Assembly: GCF_947500405.1 (NCBI RefSeq)
Contig: NZ_CANMRY010000001.1
Location: 124,001 to 188,000 of the forward strand
Direction of reading: 5' to 3'
Source of the DNA: an uncultured Maribacter sp.
GTDB lineage: Bacteria > Bacteroidota > Bacteroidia > Flavobacteriales > Flavobacteriaceae
DNA length: 64,000 nucleotides
The notes under the pieces: model-generated
What the model saw: only the letters and a program-made list of their open reading frames with translations
Database searches by the model: none
What the model was told of the DNA's origin: nothing
In this document: in pieces, positions 33,804 to 44,195 of the stretch
How positions within the stretch are numbered: position 1 is the first letter of the stretch
Layout: every line of letters begins with the position of its first letter
Translations under genes and position numbers: made by a program

Positions 33804-35216
33804 TTATTCTTCTATAACATCATAACGTGCTTCTTTTAAGTACTTCGCAACAGTTTCATTAAACTCTGGACTAATCCTAAATAGTGCAGTATGTTCTAAT
33901 TTATATAATTCTTCTTTATTAGAATAGCCTGCACTAAGAAGCTCTTCTAAATAAAATAATGCTGTGCCGTAATCTTCAATTTTAGAACTATAAGAGATAA
34001 CTTTTAAATAACTTTCATATTTAGAAGGAGATGTAATTGTCTTTAACATATACAAAAAGTTAAGTGCCTCCTCATCTATTACTGTTGAAGCATTTACAAT
34101 ATCTATATTATCTTCTATAAGAGCCTCTAAATAGCTTTTCAACCTAGCTCCTAACTGCTTATGAACTGCTTTAGGACTATTTAAAAATTTAGAAATCTCT
34201 TCTGTTTGATATTTCCACCATCCCAAATTATTGTAGTTATAAGTAAGTACATCTTCTTCTAAAAAATAATTGTACTCCCCTTTTATAAAATCTTCTTTTA
34301 ATAATAAGGCACTTTCTTCATTATAACTAGACCTATACAACTTACTCCTTTTTAAACTCTTTAAATTATACTTTATAGAATCTATAGCTACTAAGGGTTT
34401 ATAAGCTATAAGCATTTGGCTTAATACATTTTCCGAATACAAAGGTTTATTTTCAGCTAACAAACTACCTGCTTTAATCATGCCATCTGCGTAATTCTTT
34501 TTAACAAAAGAAACATCTATTTTCTCCGTATTTTTTGCCATTGCAGCTAAATCAAAATACACTAATGCCTCTTTAATAGTTTCTACAGGAGGCCATTCTC
34601 TGCCATTTTCATGAAAGATAAGTTGGTTTGGAAACTTTAATCTATTTAATACTTTCTTTGTTTTAATCATTTCAGAATACAAGTAATCCTTCTTACCTAC
34701 AACACCTATAAAATAAAATGGTTTTCTTGCACTTAAAATTTCTTTATTAGCTATTGTAGAGCTAAAAGACAATACACCCGTAATCCCTTTAATAAACGCT
34801 GGGACTAATGTTGCGAACCTCCCACCTTCTGAGTAACCTGATGCATAAATTCTATTTTTCTTTATTGGGAGTAAAGAAAAAACACTATTAAACATTCTGT
34901 TCGTAATTAACACATTATCTGCTATTGAAAGAGAGTCTTGAACATTATTAGAAGCAGCAATAATATAACCATATTCTTCTGCTGCAGTAGTATACATACT
35001 CAATGCCTGCTTGCCTTTTCCTTTTAAATCAAAAACAAATAATACCGGACAAGCTTTATTTATTTTAAAAGAAGTAGGTAAATAAAGTGAAAAACTTTCT
35101 GCTAAAGTATCATTCACTTTTAATCCGTCTAATACAATTCCTTTTTTTAAAGTTATTTCTTGCGCATTAATTGACCAAGAAATTATAATAAAAAAAAATG
35201 CTCCTAAATATTTCAT
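33804..35216 (-). CDS. Secreted alpha/beta-hydrolase-fold protein
   Basis: 470 residues with a signal peptide (about 1-18). The N-terminal half has an alpha/beta hydrolase core: nucleophile elbow ASGYSEGGRFA (GxSxG), preceded by CPVLFVFDLKGKG. The C-terminal half (about 240-470) is helical, TPR-like, with no catalytic motif. It resembles esterases of the LpqC/PHB depolymerase type; substrate unknown. Confidence 0.75.
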   Translation of the reverse strand: MKYLGAFFFIIISWSINAQEITLKKGIVLDGLKVNDTLAESFSLYLPTSFKINKACPVLFVFDLKGKGKQALSMYTTAAEEYGYIIAASNNVQDSLSIADNVLITNRMFNSVFSLLPIKKNRIYASGYSEGGRFATLVPAFIKGITGVLSFSSTIANKEILSARKPFYFIGVVGKKDYLYSEMIKTKKVLNRLKFPNQLIFHENGREWPPVETIKEALVYFDLAAMAKNTEKIDVSFVKKNYADGMIKAGSLLAENKPLYSENVLSQMLIAYKPLVAIDSIKYNLKSLKRSKLYRSSYNEESALLLKEDFIKGEYNYFLEEDVLTYNYNNLGWWKYQTEEISKFLNSPKAVHKQLGARLKSYLEALIEDNIDIVNASTVIDEEALNFLYMLKTITSPSKYESYLKVISYSSKIEDYGTALFYLEELLSAGYSNKEELYKLEHTALFRISPEFNETVAKYLKEARYDVIEE

Positions 35217-35274
35217 AGTACAAAATGTATCAAAAACCTCGCCATAATCATTAATATAAAATAATTTTTAAGTA

Positions 35275-36099
35275 CTACTCTCCTATTGCTCCTATTTCTA
35301 TTCCCTCTGAGTAAGCCACATTAATACCATGCGTACTAAAAGCTTTCTTTATAGCCTTATTCGTATTAAAAGTAACTTCCCAATAATCATCAGGCACAAC
35401 ATAAGGTCGCACTAGTAGCTCTATATTATGAGAATCAAAATTACTAATCCCAATTTCTGGTTTAGGTTCCTTTAATACTTTAGGGACGGTAAGTAAGGCT
35501 TTTTCTATAATATCTTGAACTTTAGGAAAACTTTCTGCATAAGGCATAGTAACAGTAACTTCTAACCGTATCATTCCTTTTTCAGAATAATTAGTAACTA
35601 CATTATCGGTCACTTTAGAGTTTGGTATTATTAAAATTTTATTTCCAGGAGTAAGAACATCTGTACTAAAAATTCCGATCTCCTCTACCCTTCCAAATTT
35701 ATCATCTAATTGTATCCAATCTCCTATTTTATATGGTTTTAAGGTTAATATCAATATTCCAGAAGCAAAATTTCCTAAACTTCCCTGCAATGCCATTCCA
35801 ACAGCAAAACCTGCTGCTGCAAGTATTGCTACTAAGCCTGTTAAGTCTGCTCCAATAACAGATGCAATAGTAAATAATACTGCACCTTTTAATAATACAC
35901 TTACAGTAGAAGATAAAAAAGGTCTTAACGTAGCAGAAAATCCTGCTTTTTCTAAAACCACACCAATCCATTCCACTAATTTCTTAACTACCTTAAAGCC
36001 AATCCAAAATATTAATCCTGCTAGAATAATTTTTGGAAGAAAAAAAACAACTTTTTCTTGAGCAACTAAAAGGTATTCATTCAATTTATCTAAATCCAT
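35275..36099 (-). CDS. MscS-type mechanosensitive ion channel (2)
   Basis: 274 residues from the ATG at 36099 (MDLDKLNEYLLVAQ). Pore helix and beta domain: AAAGFAVGMALQGSLGNFAS, KIGDWIQLDDKFGRVEEIGI and LTPGNKILIIPNSKVTDNVV. The AGFAVGMALQGSLGN segment is closest to E. coli MscS. The longer frame start at 36126 is less likely. It is the better MscS match of the two channels in the window. Confidence 0.93.
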   Translation of the reverse strand: MDLDKLNEYLLVAQEKVVFFLPKIILAGLIFWIGFKVVKKLVEWIGVVLEKAGFSATLRPFLSSTVSVLLKGAVLFTIASVIGADLTGLVAILAAAGFAVGMALQGSLGNFASGILILTLKPYKIGDWIQLDDKFGRVEEIGIFSTDVLTPGNKILIIPNSKVTDNVVTNYSEKGMIRLEVTVTMPYAESFPKVQDIIEKALLTVPKVLKEPKPEIGISNFDSHNIELLVRPYVVPDDYWEVTFNTNKAIKKAFSTHGINVAYSEGIEIGAIGE

Positions 36100-36160
36100 A
36101 ACCATAAAAATAAGAGATAATCTCAATTAATTACAAATAATAAGTGATGAAATTCTAATG

Positions 36161-36613
36161 TTAAAAATTTAGCTTACCAACAGGGGCGTTAGTAACTACA
36201 TTAGAAAGTATAATATGAGTTCTAGTTTCACCATATTGTATTAGTTTATCTATAAATTGCTCTAAATGAAACTGATCTTTTAAAACTACCTCCATTACAA
36301 TATTTTCATTACCCGTAATTCTATAACAATTTATTACCTCTTTATACTCTTTTACGATTACCAAAAAAGGCTTTAATTTCCCCATAAAAGCTCTTAATGT
36401 TATAATTGCTTTTAATTGATGTCCGGTTAAAGAATGAGAAACTTTTGTTTTATAACCCTGTATAATTCCTAAATCTTCCATTTTCTTAACCCTCTCCGCA
36501 ACTGCTGGAGCTGTAAGACCAATTTTTTTGCCAATCGCGGTATAAGATTCTCTTGCATTTTCTTGTAAAAAATGAAGTATTTTCCAATTTAACTCATCAA
36601 TCTTTGTTATCAT
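36161..36613 (-). CDS. Lrp/AsnC-family transcriptional regulator
   Basis: 150 residues: winged helix (ARESYTAIGKKIGLTAPAVA and ERVKKMEDLGIIQGY) and a RAM effector domain (ECYRITGNENIVMEVVLKDQ-like CYRITGNENIVMEVVLKD). These dimers respond to amino acids. The target is unknown; the adjacent MscS gene is 62 bp downstream on the same strand. Confidence 0.93.
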   Translation of the reverse strand: MITKIDELNWKILHFLQENARESYTAIGKKIGLTAPAVAERVKKMEDLGIIQGYKTKVSHSLTGHQLKAIITLRAFMGKLKPFLVIVKEYKEVINCYRITGNENIVMEVVLKDQFHLEQFIDKLIQYGETRTHIILSNVVTNAPVGKLNF

Positions 36614-36732
36614 TACTATTGCTTTATAATAATTAATATTTTAAAGTAAAATAGCTAATTTACTAATTTATTTAAATAAATTTATTTGTAATGCTACGTA
36701 ACTTTATGGTATAATTAGTAAATACATAAACT

Positions 36733-37122
36733 GTGTCCCACAAAAGTTTAGGAAAAAATCCTGTATACAAAAAAGCATTAGAACTCTGCGTTATGAGCAG
36801 AGAGATAGCTAGTTATGTTTCCCTAAACAAAGATTTATTAAAATTATACCAATCTAATAGTTTAAGGGACACTATCGCTAATTCATTACTTACTGATGCC
36901 ATTCTTATTCCTCAAAAAATAGCTCAGGCAGAATATACAAAATGCAAAACAGAACGTCTTAAAAATGCTTTGCATATAAATATTATGCTAAGAAACATGG
37001 CATCTTACTGCACAGGTTTAGAAAAAGATGGTTTAAAAGAAAAAGAATATATTAATTTATTAAGAAAAGAGGTTTTCACTTTTAAACAATCTTTCAAAAA
37101 CTGGAGAAATTCCATACTCTAA
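36733..37122 (+). CDS. Four-helix-bundle-like protein of unknown function
   Basis: 129 residues starting at GTG (36733). Helix-rich, with SREIASYVSLNKDLLKLYQS and SLLTDAILIPQKIAQAEYTK resembling the S23/IVP four-helix fold. No function can be assigned. Divergent from the Lrp gene and upstream of purU on the same strand. Confidence 0.6.
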   Translation: MSHKSLGKNPVYKKALELCVMSREIASYVSLNKDLLKLYQSNSLRDTIANSLLTDAILIPQKIAQAEYTKCKTERLKNALHINIMLRNMASYCTGLEKDGLKEKEYINLLRKEVFTFKQSFKNWRNSIL

Positions 37123-37197
37123 AGCCTAAAAAGTTCCTATTTGTCTATTAAATCTAAAAAACAACTATTTTTATTTAGTTTGATTTAGATAATGTTC

Positions 37198-37205
37198 TAA
37201 TTTTG
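37198..37205 (+). promoter_or_regulatory. -7 promoter box of purU
   Basis: TAATTTTG fits TAnnTTTG. It covers the first TTG of the open frame (37203), which favours the second TTG (37224) as the translation start. Confidence 0.5.
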
Positions 37206-37223
37206 AAAGTTAAAACATACATC

Positions 37224-38075
37224 TTGAAAACTTCTATTTTAATAAATTGCCCCGATCAAGCTGGCATCATAAGTATTGTCACAGGCTTTATACATTCAAA
37301 AGGCGGGAATATTGTATACCTTGACCAACATGTAGATAAGGCAGCTAATATATTTTTTATGAGGCTTGAAAGTGATTTTGATGAAGAAAGCTTTAACATC
37401 ACCACTTTTTCTTCTGAATTTGAGAAAAAATTAGCACTGCCATACAAGATGAAATGGACTTTAAAAAAGGGTACCGAAAAATTGAAAATGGCAGTTTTTG
37501 TATCTAAATACAACCATTGCTTATATGATTTATTAAGTAGGTTTAATTCTGGAGAATTAAATGTTGATATTCCTTTTATTCTAAGTAACCATAAAGACCT
37601 AGAATATATTGCGAACCAATTTAATATTCCTTTTTATCATATTCCTATTACAAAAGACACAAAAGAAGAGGCCGAGCAAAAACAACTTAAATTATTAAAA
37701 GAAAACAGTGTAGACTTTATAGTTTTAGCCAGATATATGCAAATAGTTAGTAGCACAGTTATAGAGGAATTTCCAAACAAAATTATTAACATACATCATT
37801 CTTTTTTACCAGCATTTGCAGGTGCAAAACCTTACCATGCTGCTTTTGCCAGAGGCGTAAAAATAATAGGAGCTACTAGCCATTATGTAACCGAAGAATT
37901 AGATGCTGGCCCAATCATAGAACAGGATGTAACAGCAGTAACACACTCTCATAGTATTAGTGATTTTATAACCAAAGGACGAGATTTAGAAAAAATAGTA
38001 TTATCTAGAGCAGTTAAATTGCATATTGCAAGTAAAACAATGGTATACAATAATAAAACCGTTATATTTTCTTAA
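37224..38075 (+). CDS. purU: Formyltetrahydrofolate deformylase PurU
   Basis: 283 residues from a TTG start. ACT domain (about 1-80, KTSILINCPDQAGIISIVTG) and formyltransferase domain with NIHHSFLPAF, KPYHAAFARG and HYVTEELDAGPIIEQD, which supply the catalytic Asn, His and Asp. It hydrolyses 10-formyl-THF to formate and THF, supporting purine synthesis. The start is chosen because a -7 box covers the earlier TTG and relatives begin at this point. Followed by the DUF4197 gene after 11 bp. Confidence 0.93.
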   Translation: MKTSILINCPDQAGIISIVTGFIHSKGGNIVYLDQHVDKAANIFFMRLESDFDEESFNITTFSSEFEKKLALPYKMKWTLKKGTEKLKMAVFVSKYNHCLYDLLSRFNSGELNVDIPFILSNHKDLEYIANQFNIPFYHIPITKDTKEEAEQKQLKLLKENSVDFIVLARYMQIVSSTVIEEFPNKIINIHHSFLPAFAGAKPYHAAFARGVKIIGATSHYVTEELDAGPIIEQDVTAVTHSHSISDFITKGRDLEKIVLSRAVKLHIASKTMVYNNKTVIFS

Positions 38076-38086
38076 AGCGCAAAACA

Positions 38087-38794
38087 ATGTTTAAAAAAAT
38101 TTTATTAGCATTTACATTCTTTTCATTTTTCTCATGTGGTGAATTACAACAAATTGTAAACCAACTACCACAAGAAACAACCACTGTTGGTAATTTAGAT
38201 ATTGCAAAAGGGCTTCAAGAAGCGCTACAACTTGGAATAGACAAACAGGTAACAAAACTTACTGCTACAAACGGTTTTTACAAAAATGAATTAGTAAAAA
38301 TAGTATTACCTGAAGAATTACAAAAAGTAGATAAAACATTAAGAAATATTGGCTTAGGAAAATTAGCAGATGAAGGCTTAAAAGTACTAAATAGAGCTGC
38401 AGAAGATGCAGTTAGTGAAGCAACACCCATATTTGTTGACGCAGTAAAAGGTATTTCCTTTACAGATGCGAAAAGTATTTTATTAGGCTCTGATGATGCG
38501 GCTACTAAATATTTAACTAAAGAAACACAAACCAATTTATATAATAAATTTTCTCCTGTAATTAGTAACTCTTTCCAAAAGGTAGGCGCAGATAAAATTT
38601 GGAAAAACTTAATTACTAAGTATAATAATATTCCACTTACAAACAATGTAAATCCAGATTTAACCAACTATGTAACGCAAGAAGCTTTAAATGGAGTTTA
38701 CAAAATGATAGCTATAGAAGAAAAAGAAATAAGAAATAAAGTATCTTCAAGGACTACAGATTTACTTAAAAAAGTGTTTATTCTTCAAGATTAA
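38087..38794 (+). CDS. DUF4197 lipoprotein
   Basis: 235 residues with lipobox FFSCG (Cys17). IAKGLQEALQLGIDKQVTKL and LPEELQKVDKTLRNIGLGKL are DUF4197 features. Family function unknown. In one direction with purU, 11 bp apart. Confidence 0.88.
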   Translation: MFKKILLAFTFFSFFSCGELQQIVNQLPQETTTVGNLDIAKGLQEALQLGIDKQVTKLTATNGFYKNELVKIVLPEELQKVDKTLRNIGLGKLADEGLKVLNRAAEDAVSEATPIFVDAVKGISFTDAKSILLGSDDAATKYLTKETQTNLYNKFSPVISNSFQKVGADKIWKNLITKYNNIPLTNNVNPDLTNYVTQEALNGVYKMIAIEEKEIRNKVSSRTTDLLKKVFILQD

Positions 38795-39156
38795 CGAAAT
38801 AAATATTGATTTTTCACAATTTTTTTAACATTATAACGTTGTTTTTAATAAAGAGAATATTTATAAAAAATTTAATCTTTAATTAACTATTATTAGATTT
38901 TAATTAAAGACTTTTGTAAAAGTTATTTTAAGTTAGTAATTTTTTGAGTTAGTTAGTTTAAACCGGTGGGAGCACCGGTTTTTTTTTGTTTTAAAACTTA
39001 ATCATGCGGGTTACTAATTTGGTATAGTTATATAATTTTCATAAATGTACATTATTATCGGTTTTTACTTTAATTAAAACGATAATTCTATTATTAAGTC
39101 CTTCATTTTGTTATCTTTATTTACCTTTTTAATATTAAAAACCTTTAAAACACTAA
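38795..39156 (+). other. Intergenic stretch with a strong terminator; possible small RNA
   Basis: 362 bp without a credible ORF. About 165 bp past the DUF4197 stop lies a strong terminator (38961-38988). Upstream of it is AT-rich sequence with GTTAG-like repeats. The terminator may belong to a long 3' UTR or to a small RNA. Confidence 0.4.
38961..38988 (+). terminator. Strong intrinsic terminator
   Basis: Perfect stem AACCGGTG / CACCGGTT, loop GGAG, followed by eight or nine T. Confidence 0.92.
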
Positions 39157-40677
39157 ATGAGGAGACTAAGAATCTTAATCACGTTCTTATTTCTGTTCGT
39201 AAACCTATATTCTTCTATTGCAAAAGAAGGTATTAGAACAGAAAAAAAAACTACTAGAGAACTACCTCCCATCAGCTTTCGTAACAAAGCTGACGATTTG
39301 TTTATGGAGCAAAATTACAATGATGCTATAGAAACATATCAATTAGCATTAGAAAAGGAAATTCCAAATAAAGCTCCTGTATTAAAAAAAATTGCACTTA
39401 GTTATTCTGCATTAAATAAAACTCAAGAAAGCTTAAAGTATATTGAAGAATATTTACATAAAGAATACAACCCTAACATCTTAGCAGATAGCGGTTTTGA
39501 CACTATTAGAGAAACGGAAGCTTTTGATATTATTGAAAAAAGATACATACCTCAAATTAATATTTGGACTTTTATTTATCTTTATGTCGCACTTATAGGT
39601 TTTTACTTAACTGTGATTATACACTTTAATAAGAAAATTGATTCTGTTGCCAAAATACTTATTAGCGCTTTTATTTTTACCCATTCAATATTTATAATTC
39701 ACATTTTCCTATTCTTAACAAATTATCAATTTAATTTCCCTAATTCTTATTTAATTTCAACAGGTTTTTCATTTCTATATGGGCCTTTATTATACTTTTA
39801 TTTTAAAAGAATAACGCAACAATATACCTTTAAGGTTAAAGACCTAACACATTTAATTCCAACTCTACTCATTTTCATTTATTTAATACCCAAATACTTA
39901 CTCCCTATAAGTGAAAAATTAGAGATTCTTATTAATGAAGCTTCTGGATACACCTCTGAAAATTCCACAGAATTTATAACCATTGTAGTTTTAAAAGTAA
40001 TATCATTACTTACCTATGGTGTTTTTATTAGAAAAATATACTTAAAAAGTCAGTTAGACTCTAATTTATCAGACGAAAATAAGATATGGAAAAAAAATAT
40101 CTACAGAATACACTTCTTGTATTTAATATGTTACTGTATTTACGGTTTTTTATCTCTAAATAACGTCTCTGTTGGATTCTTTTTTAATATGCAAATATTT
40201 GCAATGGCTATGATGATTCTATACCTAGGGTACTCTGCAAATGCTCAGCCAGATGTTTTTAGCGGTGTTTTAAATGCTAAAAATGCATTGTTTTTTAAAT
40301 ATCAAAAATCTGGATTAACAGATAGCTTATCTAAAGAACTTAAAGATAACCTTATTCGCTTATTTGATATTGATAAAATATACAAAGAGAACCATATTAA
40401 TTTAGAAATGGTAGCAACCAATTTGCAAACTACAAGACATAATGCTTCTCAAGTTATTAATGAACATTTTAACATGAATTTTAACGAGCTCATTAATTGG
40501 TACCGTATAAGAGAAGCTAAAGAAATACTAGATAACAATATTGCAAAAAAAATGAACATGATTGACATTGCTTATGAAGTAGGTTACAACAATAAAGTAA
40601 CCTTTAACAAAGCATTTAAAAAGGAAACTCATCTTACTCCTAGTCAATATCAAAAAAAAATAGCTCCAAATAGTTAA
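39157..40677 (+). CDS. Membrane-anchored AraC-family regulator with TPR region
   Basis: 506 residues: signal or first helix (about 5-22), TPR-like region (about 45-130), seven membrane helices (about 140-365) and a C-terminal AraC helix-turn-helix domain (about 415-500: MVATNLQTTRHNASQVINEH, then IDIAYEVGYNNKVTFNKAFK and THLTPSQYQ). This build resembles 7TM plus AraC regulators of flavobacteria and other Bacteroidota. It would respond to a periplasmic or envelope signal. Targets are unknown. Confidence 0.9.
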   Translation: MRRLRILITFLFLFVNLYSSIAKEGIRTEKKTTRELPPISFRNKADDLFMEQNYNDAIETYQLALEKEIPNKAPVLKKIALSYSALNKTQESLKYIEEYLHKEYNPNILADSGFDTIRETEAFDIIEKRYIPQINIWTFIYLYVALIGFYLTVIIHFNKKIDSVAKILISAFIFTHSIFIIHIFLFLTNYQFNFPNSYLISTGFSFLYGPLLYFYFKRITQQYTFKVKDLTHLIPTLLIFIYLIPKYLLPISEKLEILINEASGYTSENSTEFITIVVLKVISLLTYGVFIRKIYLKSQLDSNLSDENKIWKKNIYRIHFLYLICYCIYGFLSLNNVSVGFFFNMQIFAMAMMILYLGYSANAQPDVFSGVLNAKNALFFKYQKSGLTDSLSKELKDNLIRLFDIDKIYKENHINLEMVATNLQTTRHNASQVINEHFNMNFNELINWYRIREAKEILDNNIAKKMNMIDIAYEVGYNNKVTFNKAFKKETHLTPSQYQKKIAPNS

Positions 40678-40822
40678 TTATACCAACTACAGTCAAAAAA
40701 CTTTAAATCAAACACTTATCTTGTTTACAAAAGAGTATACCCAATATTTAAAGGGTAAAGTTTTATAAGGCTTACCTTTTTTTTCATAAATAAGAGCTTT
40801 ATTTACATTAGTAAATTATGTA

Positions 40823-40916
40823 GCAGCCTTGATCACCAACTTTTAAGGAAAAAATACAGTTTTCAATTTTAGTAGGTACATATTTGAATTAGCTATCAAG
40901 AAAAAATCAGGGCTGC
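40823..40916. repeat. 94-bp segment bounded by an 11-bp inverted repeat
   Basis: GCAGCCTTGAT at 40823 and ATCAGGGCTGC at 40906 pair over 11 bp (one G-U), enclosing 72 bp of AT-rich DNA. It is either a stem of a structured RNA or the remnant of a small mobile element; no ORF inside. Confidence 0.4.
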
Positions 40917-40967
40917 ATTTTACTACTCCCAATTAATATTTACTTTCAAATAATTCAAGAATTTTAT

Positions 40968-41750
40968 TTAAAAACCGGCAAGATAACCTAACACCATATT
41001 ATTGTATAACTTTGGTTGTTCTACATTAACCACATGGCCACAATCTTCCACTACAAATAAATTAGAAGCAGTATGCTTTTCCACAATTTTACGAATACTT
41101 GGTAAGAAAAGATAATCTTCTTCTCCCATTATATATAAAGTAGGAATTTTTATTTCTACAGATCTAAAAAACCTTAACAAGGGATTAATTTCTACAGCCA
41201 AGCTAAACCACTTAAGAAACTCTTCTTTATATATTTTCTTTGATTCTTTTATATATAACATTCTAGATTCTCTATGATTCTTATAGGGCATTATAAAGAA
41301 AGTAAGTACATTATATAATTTATCATAAGGTATTATTTTCTTTAGCTTCATACCTAGGCCTAAAACTAAACGCGATTTAAAACCAAGTTTCATTATTGCT
41401 CCTCCCATAACCATACTCAGAACCCTTTCAGGATTCTTTTCTGCTAAAGTTCTAATAATAATAGTCCCTAATGATATTCCTATAAAATGAGATTGTTTAA
41501 TATTCTCAAAATTAATAACTTCTATAATATCTTCAGATAAAGAATCAAAAGTATATGTCTCATTAAAATTTTCTAAAAAATTTGATGTTGCGGAGTCACC
41601 ATGACCTCTTAGATCTAATAAAAGAACATTAAATCGCTTTCTAAACTCCTTTACTTGTTTGTGCCATATAGTGGAACTACCACCTGCACCGTGTACAAAA
41701 GTTACCCAGGTATCAGAATTTTCATGTATATATTTTGTGTAACTAAGCAA
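40968..41750 (-). CDS. Alpha/beta hydrolase
   Basis: 260 residues. TFVHGAGGSSTIWHKQVKEF (oxyanion), DLRGHGDS, nucleophile FIGISLGTIIIRTLAEKNP (Ser about 96), acid GEEDYLFLP and His in EDCGHVVNVEQP. Complete catalytic triad. A general esterase or lipase-like role; no substrate clue. Transcribed alone. Confidence 0.9.
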   Translation of the reverse strand: MLSYTKYIHENSDTWVTFVHGAGGSSTIWHKQVKEFRKRFNVLLLDLRGHGDSATSNFLENFNETYTFDSLSEDIIEVINFENIKQSHFIGISLGTIIIRTLAEKNPERVLSMVMGGAIMKLGFKSRLVLGLGMKLKKIIPYDKLYNVLTFFIMPYKNHRESRMLYIKESKKIYKEEFLKWFSLAVEINPLLRFFRSVEIKIPTLYIMGEEDYLFLPSIRKIVEKHTASNLFVVEDCGHVVNVEQPKLYNNMVLGYLAGF

Positions 41751-41939
41751 AGCTCCTCATTTTTTTAGTGAGGCACAATGTATTAAAACTTTTTAAATAT
41801 TCGACGAAATGCACATTTTTTTAACACTTATTCTATCAACAATAAAATAAGAAAAGCATAACTGGTAAAATAAAGACGAATTACCTATAAATTAGGTGTA
41901 CTTCACTATTAACAAACGTCTAAAAACATTATCTGAACG

Positions 41940-41947
41940 TATATTTG
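41940..41947 (+). promoter_or_regulatory. -7 box for the 64-aa ORF
   Basis: TATATTTG, 23 bp before the start codon; no -33 TTTG recognised. Confidence 0.5.
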
Positions 41948-41969
41948 TAAACACACATTAACTACTATT

Positions 41970-42164
41970 ATGAACAAACAGTATTGCAAAGTTGGATCTA
42001 GCACACCTTTAGGAAATGGAAGTCAAACTATAAGTCTTTTAGAGTACCAATACCAGAATTTTATTGAAAAAGCAAACCTAAATAACACAGACGCTAAGCT
42101 TGGTGAATTCTTTAATTTAAAGGCTCAAAAAATAAAAAAAGATTTAGAAAAATTAATGCAATAA
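41970..42164 (+). CDS. Small unrecognised protein (64 aa)
   Basis: 64 residues, MNKQYCKVGSSTPLGNGSQT at the start, then a helical lysine-rich end (KAQKIKKDLEKLM). The promoter box supports expression. No family recognised. It is convergent with pyrF, one base apart. Confidence 0.6.
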   Translation: MNKQYCKVGSSTPLGNGSQTISLLEYQYQNFIEKANLNNTDAKLGEFFNLKAQKIKKDLEKLMQ

Positions 42165-42165
42165 A

Positions 42166-42978
42166 TTAATGCATTAACTTTTTCATTTGCTCTTGAAGTT
42201 GCAATGCACTTTTTGCTGCTTCTTGTGCAAAATTCTCATCTTTAGAAGCATATATAATACCTCTAGAAGAGTTTACAAGTAGCCCTATTTGCTTATTTGC
42301 ACCATATTTATATACATCTTGTAGACTTCCTCCTTGCGCACCTACACCAGGAACCAATAAAAAGCTATTTGGAATAATTTCACGTATTTCTGATAAAAAA
42401 ATTGCCTTTGTAGCACCTACTACATACATTAAATTTTCAGGATTTTTATACGTTATTGAAGTTTCTAAAACCTCCTTGTACAATTCCTTACCATTAATTA
42501 ATTTGGTTTGAAAATCGTAAGCTCCTTTATTAGAAGTAAGTGCTAACAAAATAGTATGTTTATTTTTAAATGCCAAAAAAGGCTCTACGGAGTCTTTTCC
42601 CATATAAGGAGCAATAGTAACAGAATCGAATTCCATATCTTCAAAAAATGCCTTAGCATACCTTGTAGATGTATTTCCTATATCACCACGCTTAGCATCT
42701 GCTATAGTAAACAGTTCCGGGTAATTTGCATTTAAATATTTAATTGTTTTGTCTAAAGCAACCCAACCTTTTATACCATAAGCTTCATAAAAAGCTATGT
42801 TAGGCTTATAGGCAACACATAAATGGTGTGTAGCATCTATAATTGCCTTATTAAATTCAAAAATAGGATCTTCCTCTTTTAATAAGTGAGAAGGTATTTT
42901 TTCCAAATCGGTATCTAACCCTATGCAGAGAAAAGATTTTTTTAAACGTATTTGTACAACTAATTCTTCTGTAGTCAT
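42166..42978 (-). CDS. pyrF: Orotidine 5'-phosphate decarboxylase (type 2)
   Basis: 270 residues. Active-site region [20 protein letters not shown] (catalytic Lys and Asp) and [20 protein letters not shown], then [19 protein letters not shown], follow the type 2 PyrF pattern. Last step of UMP synthesis. prfA lies 6 bp upstream in the same direction. Confidence 0.95.
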   Translation of the reverse strand: MTTEELVVQIRLKKSFLCIGLDTDLEKIPSHLLKEEDPIFEFNKAIIDATHHLCVAYKPNIAFYEAYGIKGWVALDKTIKYLNANYPELFTIADAKRGDIGNTSTRYAKAFFEDMEFDSVTIAPYMGKDSVEPFLAFKNKHTILLALTSNKGAYDFQTKLINGKELYKEVLETSITYKNPENLMYVVGATKAIFLSEIREIIPNSFLLVPGVGAQGGSLQDVYKYGANKQIGLLVNSSRGIIYASKDENFAQEAAKSALQLQEQMKKLMH

Positions 42979-42984
42979 TTGTTT

Positions 42985-44061
42985 TTAAAAAATTCCGGAA
43001 GCTTCTTTTAATTTTTCCGTGTTTTCTACCAAACTAAGTTCATCAATTATTTTTTGAATATCCCCATTTATAATATTCTGCAAGTCATAAAGTGTTAATC
43101 CTATTCTATGATCGGTAACTCTACCCTGTGCATAGTTATAGGTTCTAATTTTTGCAGAACGGTCTCCACTACTTACTTGGGAATTTCTTTTCGCAGCATC
43201 TTCTTCTTGCTTTTTCGCAAGTTCTAAATCATATAAACGAGAACGAAGTACTTTAAAAGCTTTCTCTTTATTTTTATGTTGCGATTTTTGATCTTGACAT
43301 TGTGCCACTAAACCTGTAGGTACGTGTGTTAAACGCACTGCAGAATAGGTTGTATTTACAGACTGTCCTCCAGGTCCTGAAGAACAAAAGAAATCTATAC
43401 GAACATCTTTAGGCTCTATTTGCACATCAAAATCTTCTGCTTCTGGAAGCACCATTACGGTAGCTGCACTTGTATGCACCCTACCTTGGGTCTCGGTTTG
43501 CGGTACACGTTGCACACGATGTACACCAGCTTCGAATTTTAGAGTACCATAGACATCGGCTCCATTAACTTCAAACTGAATTTCTTTATAACCTCCACTA
43601 GTACCTTCACTTAAATCTATAACATTAGTTTTCCAACCTCTGCTTTCACAATACTTGGTATACATTCTAAATAAATCTCCTGCAAATATACTAGCCTCAT
43701 CCCCACCTGTCCCTGCACGTATTTCTACAACAACATCTTTAGCATCTTCCGGATCTTTTGGAATAAGCATTAGCTTTATATCTTCTTCTAATTGAGGTAA
43801 AAATTCTTTGGCTTCATCTAACTGCATTTTGGCCATTTCTACCATTTCAGCATCACTTCCATCTGCAATTATTTCTTCAGCTTCCTCTATATTACTTGTA
43901 TACGTTATGTACTCTTCACGTTTGTCCATAAGGTCTTTTAAATCCTTATATTCTTTAGTTAATTGCACATAACGCTTTTGATCAGAAATTACATCTGGTT
44001 GTATGATTAAATCAGAAATCTCATCAAAACGTTGCTTTACAATATTTAATTTGTCTATCAT
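42985..44061 (-). CDS. prfA: Peptide chain release factor 1
   Basis: 358 residues. GGQ motif in [20 protein letters not shown] and the stop-codon reading PxT motif as PQT ([20 protein letters not shown]). RF1 reads UAA and UAG. Length matches the family. It precedes pyrF; apbE follows upstream with 134 bp between. Confidence 0.97.
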   Translation of the reverse strand: MIDKLNIVKQRFDEISDLIIQPDVISDQKRYVQLTKEYKDLKDLMDKREEYITYTSNIEEAEEIIADGSDAEMVEMAKMQLDEAKEFLPQLEEDIKLMLIPKDPEDAKDVVVEIRAGTGGDEASIFAGDLFRMYTKYCESRGWKTNVIDLSEGTSGGYKEIQFEVNGADVYGTLKFEAGVHRVQRVPQTETQGRVHTSAATVMVLPEAEDFDVQIEPKDVRIDFFCSSGPGGQSVNTTYSAVRLTHVPTGLVAQCQDQKSQHKNKEKAFKVLRSRLYDLELAKKQEEDAAKRNSQVSSGDRSAKIRTYNYAQGRVTDHRIGLTLYDLQNIINGDIQKIIDELSLVENTEKLKEASGIF

Positions 44062-44195
44062 AATCTTACATCACTTGGGTTGCGAATTTACAATAATTTT
44101 ACACATTTAATGCTATTGTTCTTATTAAGAAGAAACCACTTTTTGTTATAAAAAGAAATAAGTTGCATTACTAATATAAAGCAATATAATATTAG

